Source: Fragilaria crotonensis
Lineage: Eukaryota; Bacillariophyta; Fragilariophyceae; Fragilariales; Fragilariaceae
Direction: 5' to 3'
NCBI GenBank assembly: GCA_022925895.1
Contig: JAKSYS010000347.1
Span: 1-63,307 of the forward strand
Length of the DNA stretch: 63,307 nucleotides
Shown: positions 12,254 through 22,873 of the stretch, piece by piece
How positions within the stretch are numbered: position 1 is the stretch's first letter
Layout of the letters: every line of letters begins with the position of its first letter
Made by a program: the position numbers and the translations under genes
The notes under the pieces: model-generated
Told to the model about the DNA's origin: nothing
The model's database searches: none
The model's input: only the letters and a program-made list of their open reading frames with translations

Positions 12254-12509
12254 TTTTGTAGTCTTTGATCCTCCGCCTTTTGTTACAGGCTGTAGTTGTG
12301 CAGCTCCGCCTTTACGGTTCGTGCCTGCTTGTTACGTGGTGATGTCCGAGAAGCTGCTTTGGCTGCTCCTCTGGCCATGATGCATGTATCTTTAACAAGC
12401 AAGTGTGAAAAAGAAAGTGTGAGAAAGGCAACAATTTGAAGGATCCACGTATATTACGCCATGCTTTTTGAATCAGATAGGGTTTTTTGAATGAGAAGCA
12501 GTTCGCCAT

Positions 12510-13150
12510 GTATGTTTAATTTATACCATGACATGATTGAATCATGATTTTTTACAGTACAAAATCAACATACATGCTTATGTTGTCTCATGTGTTGTGT
12601 TTGAATGCAGGTTGATAGTCAGTACAGCTGAGTTTTCCGTTACTACGTAAGTCGTACGTTGAGTTTAGTCATATCTATTGTTGACATTCCTGCAGTTGTG
12701 CCGTAGCATTGCATAGTATATACATATCTTAGCGTGTATTTTTACCACTACTTGTTTTACTTAGGTACAATATTATGTTCTATATTCACAACTATTAATG
12801 GTAATTCATACTACTTCAGAGTTTGTATCGACCAAAAATTAGATTTACATAGAGAGTTCTGGTAGTTATATAAGAATCATAAAAAATTGATTTCCAATTG
12901 CTACGTACCATATGTAGTAGAAACTGCGCGTTCCATTTTTTAGCCTGTTCCCATGAAAGCAATATAGCATACATGTACATAGTTAATATATCTATTATAA
13001 AAGTAATATATGTATACATATATGCGTCATGTGTTTATACACCACATATACAAGCATTTCCTAAGTATTTTGAGTTCCTGTACTCAAGTCCCAGGTGCGG
13101 AGTCACCCCTTTTTTGCATAGAAACAATGTAATCCCTTTTTCGTGCGTTA
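12510..13150. other. AT-rich spacer, no gene seen
   Basis: AT-rich with several TATATA and ATACATA runs (12715-13040). No protein-like frame on either strand. Nothing supports an RNA gene. Confidence 0.5.
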
Positions 13151-13153
13151 TGT

Positions 13154-13216
13154 GTTTGTGGTGTCATGTATGACACCACAAACAATTGCACGATTGCTTC
13201 TCAGAAGCAATTGTGC
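13154..13216. repeat. Two adjacent near-perfect inverted repeats
   Basis: The first inverted repeat, GTTTGTGGTGTCAT (13154-13167), has a perfect 14-bp complement at 13170-13183 with a 2-base spacer. Five bases later GCACGATTGCTTCT (13188-13201) pairs with 13203-13216 with one G-T type mismatch and a 1-base spacer. The pair could form a double cruciform or a tandem hairpin in RNA. No poly-T tract follows, and no gene ends here. Confidence 0.8.
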
Positions 13217-13374
13217 ATTCGTTTGTTTCGCGATTGTCACCATTGCTGTCGGATCAGGAAGAGTTGCCACTAAGTTGTCGAAGACGCGCTCGCATTGCCA
13301 CCAGTGGTGGTCGTTGCGAGGAACTGAACTGACATCGTGCGGCCTTTACTTGCCAGAAAGCAAGAGAGGGCCCG

Positions 13375-15330
13375 ATGTCGCATAATCGACGTGGTGGTGA
13401 TAGGGTCGCGGGCGTGGAAAATAAGACTTCCCCATGCAAGACGTCGGTGCTAAATTTGGGGAAGACACCGCAAGTGCCAGGATTGCATGATGTGGACGAG
13501 AAGAAGGACGCAAATAAACAACTGCCAGCAAAGCGCAACGAGAGGGAGAGTCTCCTGACAAGAAATAGGAGGATTATGAGGCTGTTGTCGATGGCAGTTA
13601 TTCCTGAGGAGAGGAGTGCTTTGGCGACGGTTCCGGCAGGCAAGCAAGGATGAAAAGAAGCATGAAATCAGAACAAAGCAATCTGTGCCACGTTATGATG
13701 AGTTGGATCGCCAAAGCCTTTCAATGTGAGCCGTTCCAGCTACGACGGGCGGGCGACATGTTCCCGAGGCACGGATTGAATCGAGTTCCTTAACAAATTT
13801 TATATTATGGATGTCATTCTGAACCGGGCGCCTTCATCAGCAGCAGTGACGGGGGTGCAGGCTCCATCTGATCACAGGAAACAACCTGTTGTTGACTGTG
13901 ACGTGGTCCGACCACTTCGATTGTACCAGCCGGACGACGCTCTACCTGAGAAGGATTATTGTTATAGGGCTGCTATCCTTTTCTTACCCCAGTGTGGCGT
14001 GTTCTACTGTCATAGGGAGCGTCGTAGGGGAGATGCTGGTGTGCCGGGCTCGTTCATAGCCCATGACATGAGCTGGCTACGCCTGCAACGTGAGCTGACA
14101 TGTGGTGGTCGTGAGGTGTCTTACACGTTTGGCAGCGACAGCTTTGTGAAGCGTTTATACTGAGCGTACGGGCCATCGTGTCTATCGTGATGAGCATGAC
14201 TTCAGCTCTGGTTGGCACTTCCTTGATGAGAATCACCGCGTGTCGGCGTGGAGGATTTCCACTGGGAGAACGCACCATTCCCAGCAGAACCGAGTCATCT
14301 ACAGGGCTGTTCAATGCCACGATGTGGATGGTCCCAAGTTGGCGCCTGATTTATTACAGGGCTACAACAACTTTGGCACCTGCCCTCGCGACTATCTGGC
14401 TGCCGAGTACCAACAGCGGCTTTCTTCTTCTTCCAGTGCTAGGAAAGATGGACGGCACTATGTTGCCGGGTATCTTCACTACCAGCTGCCTGATTCTTGT
14501 TGGATCATCGATCCCGTGGACAACCACTTTGTTGATGTGATGGTTGATGTCGACACGGTTGGTAACGGGACAAGGAATCGCCAGTCTGTTGTCATGATCC
14601 GGAATGTCACTAAGATCAACACTGACAATGACCACATCGGATTGCTTGAGCGTATCACGTCGCACAACGCGGAGCTTCGGAAGGTGGAGGGTAAGGGACA
14701 TGCATGCAATAAATGTGAGGATCTTGGGACGATGCATGCCATCGAACAAGAATACCACTTGGAGGGTGGGCACGCCGGCTCCGTACTCTGCAAACGGGAA
14801 GGTTCCGGGGATGCCCTTCGTGATTTAGTTGTTGACTTGGCGAGCCTTGGGAGTCGCTGCTTCCCGACGGTGTACTCGCCCGTTGTTAGGGACGTGGAGG
14901 GGGACTCCGGCATGCTTCCAGTTGTGCCAATGGGCGGTGAGGCTCTCACTGATACCGAAGATGCTGACGAGGCGATGGATGGGCATGATGTGGAGCTTGA
15001 TGACGACGAATCAATCGTCCATGAGAAGGCTCGGGCAAAGTTGAGCGTTGCCGAAGGGTCGGGTACACCATCGACATGAGTATCAACCTCGGGAACGCGT
15101 CGCACTTCGATGTGCATGACGCGTCCCCAGGCTACAGTGTGTGGACTGAGGAGGTGCCTGGCCGTGGTGCCAACTTTTTTTTTGTCCTTCCAAATGTATA
15201 TGGAACAAAACCTGATGGGCGGAGCACCTTCAGTGGCATGGCGGTGAGGCTTGGCCATGGCGTGGCCATCAGCTGGAATGGCCGCGTGATCCGTCATTGT
15301 ACATCCGTTTCCCAAATTGTACGGATGCCT
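13375..15330 (+). CDS. Uncharacterised repeated diatom-type protein (frame-broken)
   Basis: Continuous coding character across four frame segments: 13375-13653 (basic, NERESLLTRNRRIMRLLSMA), 13807-14163 (VRPLRLYQPDDALPEKDYCY, then VPGSFIAHDMSWLRL), 14160-15079 (GWHFLDENHRVSAWR, RAVQCHDVDGPKLAPDLL, NNFGTCPRDYLAAEYQQR, VAGYLHYQLPD, HACNKCEDLGTMHAIEQEYH, then an acidic stretch), and 15076-15305 (NASHFDVHDASPGYSVWTEE, then RLGHGVAISWNGRVIRHCTS). The C-x2-C plus later H and C around 14705-14790 could bind a metal. I recall similar proteins as repeated, unnamed genes in diatoms; function unknown. After the HCTS block the sequence loses protein character, so the 3' end is uncertain. Probably transposon-linked. 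The antisense frame at 14479-15339 is a shadow. Confidence 0.6.
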
Positions 15331-15687
15331 GGTGTCCACCAGCAGCAGACATACTCAATGCATCTCTCAAGCAAACCAAGATACCAAGGCATTCTATTCT
15401 GGCATATTTGATTGGAAGACGTAGTGCTAGGTTTGCAGCACTGTTTTGCAACATCCATAAAGTCACGACAAGTCACCTTACTCTTGTTGGTGCAAACTGA
15501 ATTTGTCTTATTGACATTGCATTTTTGTTGTTGTTGTCTTCTGGTCAGGTTGTGGGTTGATGCACATCACAACATTGCCTTCACCAGCAGCATTAACAAA
15601 AATCTTGAGAAGGTCCATCATCATCACATTCATCTTCACCTGTAAGGTGTAGTCTACTGGTGCTGACCAAATAATAACACATCAACA

Positions 15688-15804
15688 AGTTCCTGGTGAC
15701 AGACCATGATGAAAGGAAAGTGGTGCAATCTGGGTTTGGGGAGGATGTTAAGAGTGGCTGGACATGGAAGTTTGTAATCAACAAGCTCAAGCCTGAGCAT
15801 TCAT
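15688..15804 (+). pseudogene. Short coding relic, unknown
   Basis: One open stretch reads as ordinary protein (KFLVTDHDERKVVQSGFGED, then SGWTWKFVINKLKPEHS and a stop). It has no start codon and no recognisable upstream part. Its clean ending suggests the 3' terminus of a decayed gene. Confidence 0.35.
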
Positions 15805-16957
15805 AAGGAGAGCACTATGCGACGACTCTCCGCTCCGTCTCACTTCTTTTTGTCCAATACATGGCAGTAGTACTCTAAAGATTTTGTTTGTTCCTCACAG
15901 AACTTGAATCCTCGCTTTGACAGCTAACCAAGCATAGCCACCATTCAAGGGTTTCATCGAATTTTGTAGCTCCTTGCTGCGGAGTGTTGTATGTTCTGGT
16001 CATGGAAACTTGCTCTCTTATTGGAGAGCTCCTGCATGCAAAGGATGGTGTCCTTTATCTAGGTTGCAGGATCATCCCAGCCACTCCAAGCAATTCAAGC
16101 AACGTAAGAGGAGTGATTTGCCTAGCAATTGACAATCCAAGACGTCCTTCATTACAGGGTGTTGTATGGATAGAGTAGCAAGCAAATTGTTTCTTAGGCT
16201 ACAGCATGAACTACCTGGTGGAAGCAATTAAGGAGACTATGGTCTCCATGCAACATTCCACAAGTATCAAAATCTCCAACAATATTGCCTTGTACGCCTC
16301 AATGAGTAAAACTCAAGCACCAAGGCTCTCAGCAATCCACCATAATGGTTCCATCTGCTGACTTTAATTGTTTATAGCACTACTACATTCTGGAGACAAA
16401 AGACAGCATCAAGCAGAGTGCATGAGTCTAGAATGGCAAGGAGGTGAGCAGAGCATCACTACTAGTCCATAACCAAAGACTGCATGAATGTCATCTAGCC
16501 TTTGCTTGAGTGAAACGAACTACAGAAATGTATGGGTAACAAACATGGTTGAGCTGCCATATCATAACATCTAATGCAATTGGTGTGGCACAGGTGTCCC
16601 AGTCAAACATAATTGCGCCTGTTTGCCAGCAAATTCCACCATTGTATCATTCTCATCACATTGAATGTCAAAAAGAAAAGATGGATCCTCTTGGTGCAAT
16701 TGGCAAAGGAAGTGAACCATCACGCACATAGCTAGTACTTCCAGGATCAGAGCGTGCCTATTTCAACACAATCATAGGCAATTTCCTGTGCAATAGACAG
16801 ATACTCCAGAGGCAGATTTTCACAAGGACTGAGAATGAACTCGCATCTCCCTCTGAGGCTGTTCTCTCTGAAAGGAGATCAAAGTCTCCATTCATGAGCT
16901 TCAAGTTGATCTTGGTTTTCATGTTATGGATAAATTGGCTGGAAACATTGAAATCTT
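15805..16957. other. Relic DNA, no gene seen
   Basis: Frames are short on both strands and no domain is recognisable. Confidence 0.35.
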
Positions 16958-17620
16958 TTGGCAACATATTGCAAAACAAGCCTCTCATCCACCGCTCATG
17001 CAGCCACACCCATATTGTGTGCAGCACCATGCATAGTGTTTGATCTTGGGTTTTTATTTCCTCGTTTGCCCCGGCAAATACCTTGGGCGCACCTGCCCCA
17101 CCTGCACTGTTTCAACTCTGCGACGTCCCATTTTGGGTGGGATTGCGCGCCTTGCCACGGCTACTTGTTGCGATGCCGAGGACTTGCTGGCTGCCACCTT
17201 TGTCACACTCACCTTTACTCAACAGATGCAAATGGAGTGCGCAATGAAATGATCGGCCATGGCTGCTCAGGACACCCCGACATTTTCCCTGTGCTTGCGT
17301 TAGCCTCAAGAGTCATAATGCTCTGTGCCCAGGGTGCCTCACCCGAGCGAGACCACTCTCAATGGCGTCCGCACCCATCCGGGCGCCCCCTTTCCATACC
17401 TCACATTGGCTTCCCTTACCACACATATCCGCGCCGCGCTCCACCTGCACCCAGATCCTACCTACACTCTTGCAGATGTTTCCATTTGCTCCACTCAGGC
17501 TGGGGGCATGGCTCATTCCTGTGTGCTGGCGTCGACAGCAATCACATCCGCTTTGTTGGCAGTTGGCGGTCCGATGAGATGGTTCGATTCATGTTCAGGC
17601 ACAGCCTGTCATGACCGGCC
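16958..17620 (+). pseudogene. Tyrosine recombinase relic of a YR retroelement
   Basis: Two overlapping frames, offset by one missing base, carry the C-terminal half of a YR-type integrase. One frame gives ATFVTLTF near 17195-17220, then GHGCSGHPDIFPVLALASRV and later TTHIRAALHLHPDPTYTLAD with AGG. The other gives CAGVDSNHIRFVGSWRSDEM near 17525-17590. The last block is the typical end of DIRS/Ngaro recombinases (ladder 'AG..HL/HI, GRW.SDE'). The position normally holding the catalytic Tyr after SDEM-(V)R reads Phe (RFMF), and the R..HxxR part is scrambled, so it should be inactive. Assignment rests on motif order; confidence is moderate. It lies directly 5' of the X-Y-X repeats. Confidence 0.55.
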
Positions 17621-17721
17621 TCCCTGCTGCAATGCTTCAAGGCGGCACCATTCTCATCACTCCCCCATATCCGCTAAACTCCCCACCCGCCTTCCGCCTC
17701 CCAATCTTTCCTGTCATGGCT

Positions 17722-18140
17722 CTATATTTGGAAGTCAAGCTAGTATTCATGTGAGACTGATGTTCTATCTTTGGGTTCTACTAGCCCTAGTAATCCACTC
17801 TCTCTCTCTTCCTCCATTACATTCCTTTGTACTGTCTTGCGCAGGCGGTGTGTGGGAATTTAGCTATCTAGGTTTGGTTCTTGAGCCGTCATCTTTGTTG
17901 GATTCGAATCCAATCAATGTTAGACTCCTCCTTAGGATGTTGCTGTCCGCTTGTCCGTCCACTTGTCCTCTGTTCTTGCACATCCCACGGAGCTAACTCC
18001 TAGTCCTGTTATTGTTCACTCCAGGCACCTTCCCTATATGGGAGTCTAGCTAGTATGCATGTGAGACCGATGTTCTGGCATCAGGATCTAGCCCTAGTAA
18101 TCTTCTCTCTCTCTTCCTCTGTTGCATTCCTTTGCTTGTA
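17722..18140. repeat. X-Y-X repeat block (probable B1-A2-B2 relic)
   Basis: X1 (about 17722-17835) and X2 (about 18034-18140) share GCTAGTATTCATGTGAGACT, AGCCCTAGTAATC, CTCTCTCTCTTCCTC and CATTCCTTTG. Between them lies Y1 (about 17857-17987; TAGGTTTGGTTC, GAATCCAATCAATGT, GCTGTCCGCTTGTCCGTCCA). A second Y is at 21898-22027. The order after a YR gene matches the B1-A2-B2 end of PAT/Ngaro elements. The copies differ by roughly 10-20 percent by eye. Confidence 0.6.
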
Positions 18141-20434
18141 CAGTTTTGTACGCCCATTTTCTTCTTGGTTTATGTCTGACCAACTGTGACCATCTTGGGA
18201 TTCATTGTCATCTCTGTCGCAACCCCTCTGGTGTGTTTTGATGTAGTGCATGAAAGCAAGAGTCCCCTTTCCAACTGCTGATCAGCTTTATTGTTTCCAC
18301 TAGCACGCCTGCTTTGAACTATGGCGGCAATGGCCGCCTTCAATCTGAGCTAGGGGGTGCCCAGCTTGTTTAGTGGGAAGCCAAGTTGGTCCTTGCCATA
18401 CAGTACTGGTGCTGGCCTCACTTGCATTGAGGCGTGATCTCTGACATAGATGCAGGGTGCTTCTCCCACACTAGATTGATGGGCCTCCCCATGGCGTTTC
18501 CCCATTTTGTTCCACCCTTGACATACCCCAAAACTCTGGCCACTACGTTTGCTACTAATGCCCTGACCGGGCGGAGCGGATCGTGGTCCTCGGAGGACTC
18601 CATCCTATACTGGCTTGCTTATGGTCATCCCTCTGTCACTATTCTTCTGGGTCCTGCATGTAATCAACACTGTGTCCGCGTTTGATAATTCTGCTGCCTC
18701 TCTGCTCCTTAATGTGCATCCCTGCCATCTGAACTCAACGTCTTCCACTCCTCTTCCCTTGACAGTAGCACGCCCTCACCACAAGCTCCTCGCACTGCGA
18801 AAAAGAAGGCTGTCACAATGAGTTGTCCTGTCGCCTCCTGTAGCTCCGTCCTTATCATCCTCGAGGCAATCAAGACTACGGCTGCTGGAACTGCCTGCTG
18901 CTGGAGCGTCTCAGGTCTTCAATCGCATACCCCTTCAGCTGAGCGGCCAAACGGGTTTGAGTCGTCCACGAGTGTCATGCATGGGGCTCCCATGTTTGTG
19001 AACCTGAAGGGCCTGTGCCACTGTCAATGGCGGCACGAACTGTGCCTGCTTGCCATCCAGAGCAAGCTCTCATAACTCGATCGGTGGTCCCGGAATCGAC
19101 CAGCCTTCTCGCACAGCCGCGGCTGTGAAGCAAGAGAACAGCGCAAGTTGTTCACCGCGGTCCGGCCTTTGAGGTATGGTCATGTCGGTACCCAATTGCT
19201 TCGAGGAACCCCAAGTATCTCTCAGCTGACACTTTGCTGGGAGCGGGTTCCGTTGGTACTAACTGCTGTGTTTTGGGCGGCAGCCGCAGCAGCTCTCCAA
19301 GAACACAAGTGATGACCGTCGGAGGCAATGGGATGATCTGGAATGACTGCGGGACGATGTGAGATGAGGATCGATCAGAAATCATCAAGGACAAAGAACA
19401 GTCGTCGAGCTGGAAATCCGGGAAGAGGGCGTTGGCCAGCACAGGGTTCTGTACCCTATGTGCACTAAAGCTAAAAATTGGGTCTTTTTCAATCACGGGA
19501 ATTCGTGATTTCATTCCAGGATGACTTTTTAGAATAATAACGACACGAAAATGTCTGGTAATGTTATTTTTTGGTTATTACTCTTACAATTTCAATGATT
19601 GATACACAGGTCTGTGCAGTCTTTTAGGATACAAATGAGCATGGAAATGGATTCAAAAATATTTGAAACAAAAACATGTATACACCTGTATAAAGTATAT
19701 ACAATTATCAAAACATATAGTTGGTTATTCAAATAAATCATTCTAATTAAATATGCAACAATAATTTGTAGATAGACAAACATATCAAAGTATACATATG
19801 TATGAGAAATGTGGGAACACAATTTTTAGGAGTATATACAATATTTTATGTACAAAATTGTTCTTTTTGAACGCAATACTTATTCATTAACAAATAAGTA
19901 TAAAAATTCAAAACATGCACCTATGTATCATTCAAAATACAACAGGATTTATGCATAGGAAATCTTTAAAGCCTGTGATGATGTCAACAAATGGACGTTT
20001 ATACTTGAGTATTGTTAAGTGATGTTGGGTAGAATGCCACAAAAGAAGATTTTAATTAGATGATTAAATCTGCTTGTTTGTCTGCATTGTCAAGTGAGGA
20101 ATGTCTAGCTACTTGTCTTTTGGACGCTTCAAAGTATCTCTCACATTTTTAATGCACACTGGAGACTTTAAGCTTTTCAGGGGATATCTTTTTCTACGTA
20201 AACTTAATACCAAGCTGAGCTGTGGAGTTTTGTCGGATTTTCCTGCCAATTCAAATTCAAAACAATACTTTTAATCAGAAGGTTGTTTGTCAACCTTGAT
20301 GACTGAGGACCGTATTTTTTGTCTCAGGGACATTTTATGGTATCCTTGTCCATTTTACTTAAGGGTTTTTTAATATTGGAATTTGTGAAGGATTCCCTCA
20401 GAATGGTTGTGTCACAATTCCTATTAATTTTTTA
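18141..20434. other. Relic DNA with one possible minus-strand remnant
   Basis: The only protein-like frame is minus 19514-19152, whose middle (TVITCVLGELLRLPPKTQQL) weakly recalls text seen in YR-element polyproteins; this is a guess. From 19515 to 20430 the DNA is AT-rich (TATACA runs) and empty. A 30-bp word, GACTTTAAGCTTTTCAGGGGAT at 20164 and GACTTTAAGCTTCTCTGGGGAT at 20447, occurs twice about 283 bp apart. Confidence 0.3.
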
Positions 20435-20489
20435 ATGCATAATGGAGACTTTAAGCTTCTCTGGGGATTTCATCTCGGCCACAGAGTTC

Positions 20490-21265
20490 TCAGCCCTTCC
20501 CCGGGAACCAGTGGGCGTAGTAGTGGGCAATCCTGTGCTCCACAAGGAAGGAAGCCATGGTGTGTGCAATGGCCAGGTGAAGGGGGTCCTCGTCGCCGAA
20601 ACTGGACTGAGCGATCCACCACCCCGCTGGCGATGAGCTGTCTCCTTGACAAAGCATCACCTTGTCGGCTCACCACAACCGGCCCACTTGATGCTCAATC
20701 CAACCCCCCACCAGGGCTGCGAGGAAGAACTCAAGCAAATCTTGCATTCCCCTCCCAACAAGATCTTGACCAAAGCAGAAGCGCCACGCGATGCCGCCCT
20801 GCATGCAGTATCCTCCCATGCATCGTTGGATGCGTTACTTTGGCTCCAACCACACAAGTCGTTGTTCCCTCCGGTCCTAGTGCGGACGACAGTCGTGTTG
20901 CTTGGCTGAGAAGTAAGATAGTACTTCGTCAAGTGGACATCTCTTGCCCAGGCATCGGCACGCGGTTTCATGGCCAGGCTGACATGGGCTCCGGCAACAA
21001 CCCCAAGGCCTTGGGCTCGGGTCCTCTTCGTCGCTAGGTTCCACAACCAGGCCGCGACGTACGATGCGCGGTTGGCGAGCAGTGACGAGGATGGGTCTTC
21101 GCCTGCTGGCTCGGCGCGTGCGTTTATGGCTGCGATTGCAGCCAGACAAAGTGTGGTGGCGTCAATTGTGTATGCATCCATCAAGGCGACGACAAGAAAG
21201 CCCGGTAGGGGAAGGACAAGGTTTGGGATTTTTACCACGGACATCTGGACAAGCACTTCCTCCAC
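20490..21265 (-). pseudogene. Reverse transcriptase/RNase H relic of a DIRS/Ngaro-like element
   Basis: Reading leftward: MKPRADAWARDVHL and NTTVVRTRTGGNNDLCGWS (21000-20850), then in another frame MGGYCMQGGIAWRFCFGQD (about 20825-20765) and LLEFFLAALVGGWIEHQVG (about 20740-20690), then CQGDSSSPAGWWIAQSSFGD and IAHYYAHWFPGKG (about 20645-20490). The series W-S-D/N-A..MGGY, LLEF.A..VG.WIE, GD.S.AGW and HYFPG is the RNase H region that follows the RT in DIRS and Ngaro elements, and the Asp in the GD position is kept. Several frame switches make it non-functional as written. It points opposite to the YR relic at 17 kb, so the two are probably from different insertions. Confidence 0.6.
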
Positions 21266-21560
21266 AACACCCCTGTCGACCTCGCGTTTGTCACAATGTC
21301 ATCGTCGTCCTCATCGCTCAGCTCAAGAATGTATCTGCAATCGGCCTTGGTGTTCCGTTTACCACGCTTTTGCCTGCTCGAGGATCGAGTGCTGGTGGCA
21401 GAGGCGTCATCCCTCTTTGCTATACCTGGTGGCTTCTTAGCCGTTGCCTCGTCAGCCGCCAGGATCGGGATCAGATCAGTGGGTTGCATCCAGTTCATCA
21501 TTGTTGTCCATTCTATGGTGGCGCCGGTCTGGCAGGCATACGTGCCAGTCCGGTTGATGG

Positions 21561-21875
21561 TCATTTAAGCTGCCATACTACCGCCTGCTCCTCCCATGAG
21601 GGGGCCCAGCAGAGGTCACCACCGGCATAGACCAGGTCATCTGGCATGCTGTCGACATGAATGTTGTGGATGACGCGAACCCACCCGTCATGGAGCGCTA
21701 CAAGATGTCCAATCTTCGGGGACAGAAGCAGGAAACCGTGTACTGAAGTCAGGTCGCGGGTGTACAAGGATGCAAACAAACGAGCTGAATCGTCCCGATG
21801 CGTCTTGGAAAATCGTGGTGGCCCAGCATGACTTAGTGAAGGTGATAGGGAGGTCATCGAGGACATGGATGTCAT
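21561..21875 (-). CDS. Hypothetical ORF, possibly TE-derived
   Basis: A 104-codon frame with protein-like text (LFASLYTRDLTSVHGFLLLS, then IHNIHVDSMPDDLVYAGGD). It lies upstream, in the same direction, of the RT relic and just inside repeat Y2. It could be a decayed gag or another ORF of that element. I do not recognise it. Confidence 0.3.
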   Translation of the reverse strand: MTSMSSMTSLSPSLSHAGPPRFSKTHRDDSARLFASLYTRDLTSVHGFLLLSPKIGHLVALHDGWVRVIHNIHVDSMPDDLVYAGGDLCWAPSWEEQAVVWQLK

Positions 21876-21897
21876 CTGCAGGCTTCCTAGACAGCCA

Positions 21898-22027
21898 ATT
21901 TTAACTTTCTAGGTTGGGTTGGAGCCGTCGCCTTTGTTGGATTCCGAATCCAATCAATGTGAGACTCCTCCTTACGACGTTGCTGTCCGCTTGTCCGTCC
22001 AGTCGTCCTCTGTTCTCGCACATCCCA
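21898..22027. repeat. Repeat Y2 (second copy of Y1)
   Basis: Shares with 17857-17987 the words GAGCCGTC, CTTTGTTGGATTC, CGAATCCAATCAATGT, GAGACTCCTCCTTA, GTTGCTGTCCGCTTGTCCGT and CGCACATCCCA/GCACATCCCA, in the same orientation. It marks the right edge of the relic-rich left part of the window. Confidence 0.8.
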
Positions 22028-22088
22028 GTAATCCACACTAATTACACTTCCACACTGCTACCATACGTATTACTGTAAGCGTTGTATT

Positions 22089-22133
22089 GCATGAAGCGTG
22101 AAGCGTGAAGCGTGAAGCATGAAGCATGAAGCA
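22089..22133. repeat. 7-bp microsatellite TGAAGC(G/A)
   Basis: Six tandem units of TGAAGCG/TGAAGCA. Each unit can supply an ATG when preceded by CA, so the array contains several ATGs in different frames just upstream of the ATPase-like gene. Confidence 0.95.
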
Positions 22134-22307
22134 TTCCCCACGATCTCATCGTTCATGGCGAATGGTACACAGCAAGGAGCGACTGTAGCGACCGTATTCC
22201 ACTCTATTAACAGAACCAACTCCAAGTATTTTACGCATTTAATAGGATCAGAACAAAATGACTTTGTCTGCAACCCAAATGGAGCTTCTGAACAGTTGAA
22301 GACCAAC

Positions 22308-22873
22308 ATGAGCGAAGGATTGACCCGCGAGGAAGCATCTGCGCGCAGGCAAGACGACGAAACGTTCAACACTATCGATCCCCGATCAAGTGTCCTGCAT
22401 GGATTTGTTGTCTCCTGCCTTGCATTAAGTCCATTCCAAGTATGAAAAAGTTCAGAGAAATCCAACCGGAGGACGCTGAGATCTTGCGAGAGTCGAAATG
22501 GACACGATACGATGCTGCGAGTTTAGTTCGTGGAGATATAATCAAGGTGATGGAGGGTGACATCGTCCCCGCGGATTGCGTATTGCTAACTTTGCTTGAA
22601 GGCGAAATCCTGGTTGATATGCGAATTATTACCGGGGAGGATAGCCCCAGATCCATCGTAGAGCTCGAAAACAAACCTTCACCTCGCCTGTACTACGGTG
22701 GGAGGGTTCTTCAGGGGTCTGCGGTTGCTGTTGTTGTTTCGATTGGCCCTAATACGTTACTGGCTTCTTTGATTCGGCAGAAGAATTTCCCTCCAAAGCA
22801 AAACGTTTTGAATGAGGAGGGCGACGACGAGGAGCTGGCATCTCGCTTTTCTCGGGATACGAGGTTAATCTAG
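22308..22873 (+). CDS. Stand-alone P-type ATPase actuator-domain protein
   Basis: Resembles the N-terminus and A-domain of P-type (H+-ATPase-like) pumps. The chosen start gives MSEGLTREEASARRQ, matching the cation-ATPase N-terminal motif. After one missing base in a CCCC run near 22380, the text continues as CPAWICCLLPCIKSIPSM and KFREIQPEDAEIL. Then the A-domain follows: LVRGDIIKVMEGDIVPADC (about 22530-22585), ITGEDSPRS with the TGE loop that drives dephosphorylation (about 22630), and YYGGRVLQGSAVAVVVSIGP. The gene stops after about 190 codons with an acidic tail. There is no phosphorylation domain (DKTGT), no nucleotide domain and no M3-M10 afterwards, so it cannot pump by itself. It may regulate another ATPase or use the A-domain fold differently (inference). 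An upstream in-frame ATG at 22119 is possible. Confidence 0.7.

Noticed and set aside
11668-12261. Plus-strand Ser/His-rich frames as genes
   Set aside because: They are the complement of the acidic/basic low-complexity tail of the minus-strand family copy.
13140-13220. CRISPR-like or terminator structure at the double hairpin
   Set aside because: No repeat-spacer array, no poly-T, and the context is eukaryotic.
14479-15339. 286-codon minus-strand frame
   Set aside because: Antisense of a better supported plus-strand protein; its Ser runs mirror the Asp/Glu codons of the sense frame.
20435-21630. Plus-strand frames of 156-200 codons as genes
   Set aside because: Minus-strand RT/RNase H motifs cover the same bases; the plus frames are GC-rich shadows without motifs.
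22119-22307. ATG at 22119 as the start of the ATPase-like gene
   Set aside because: It lies in the microsatellite, and the intervening residues lack family similarity; the ATG at 22308 gives the expected N-terminal motif. Kept as an alternative.
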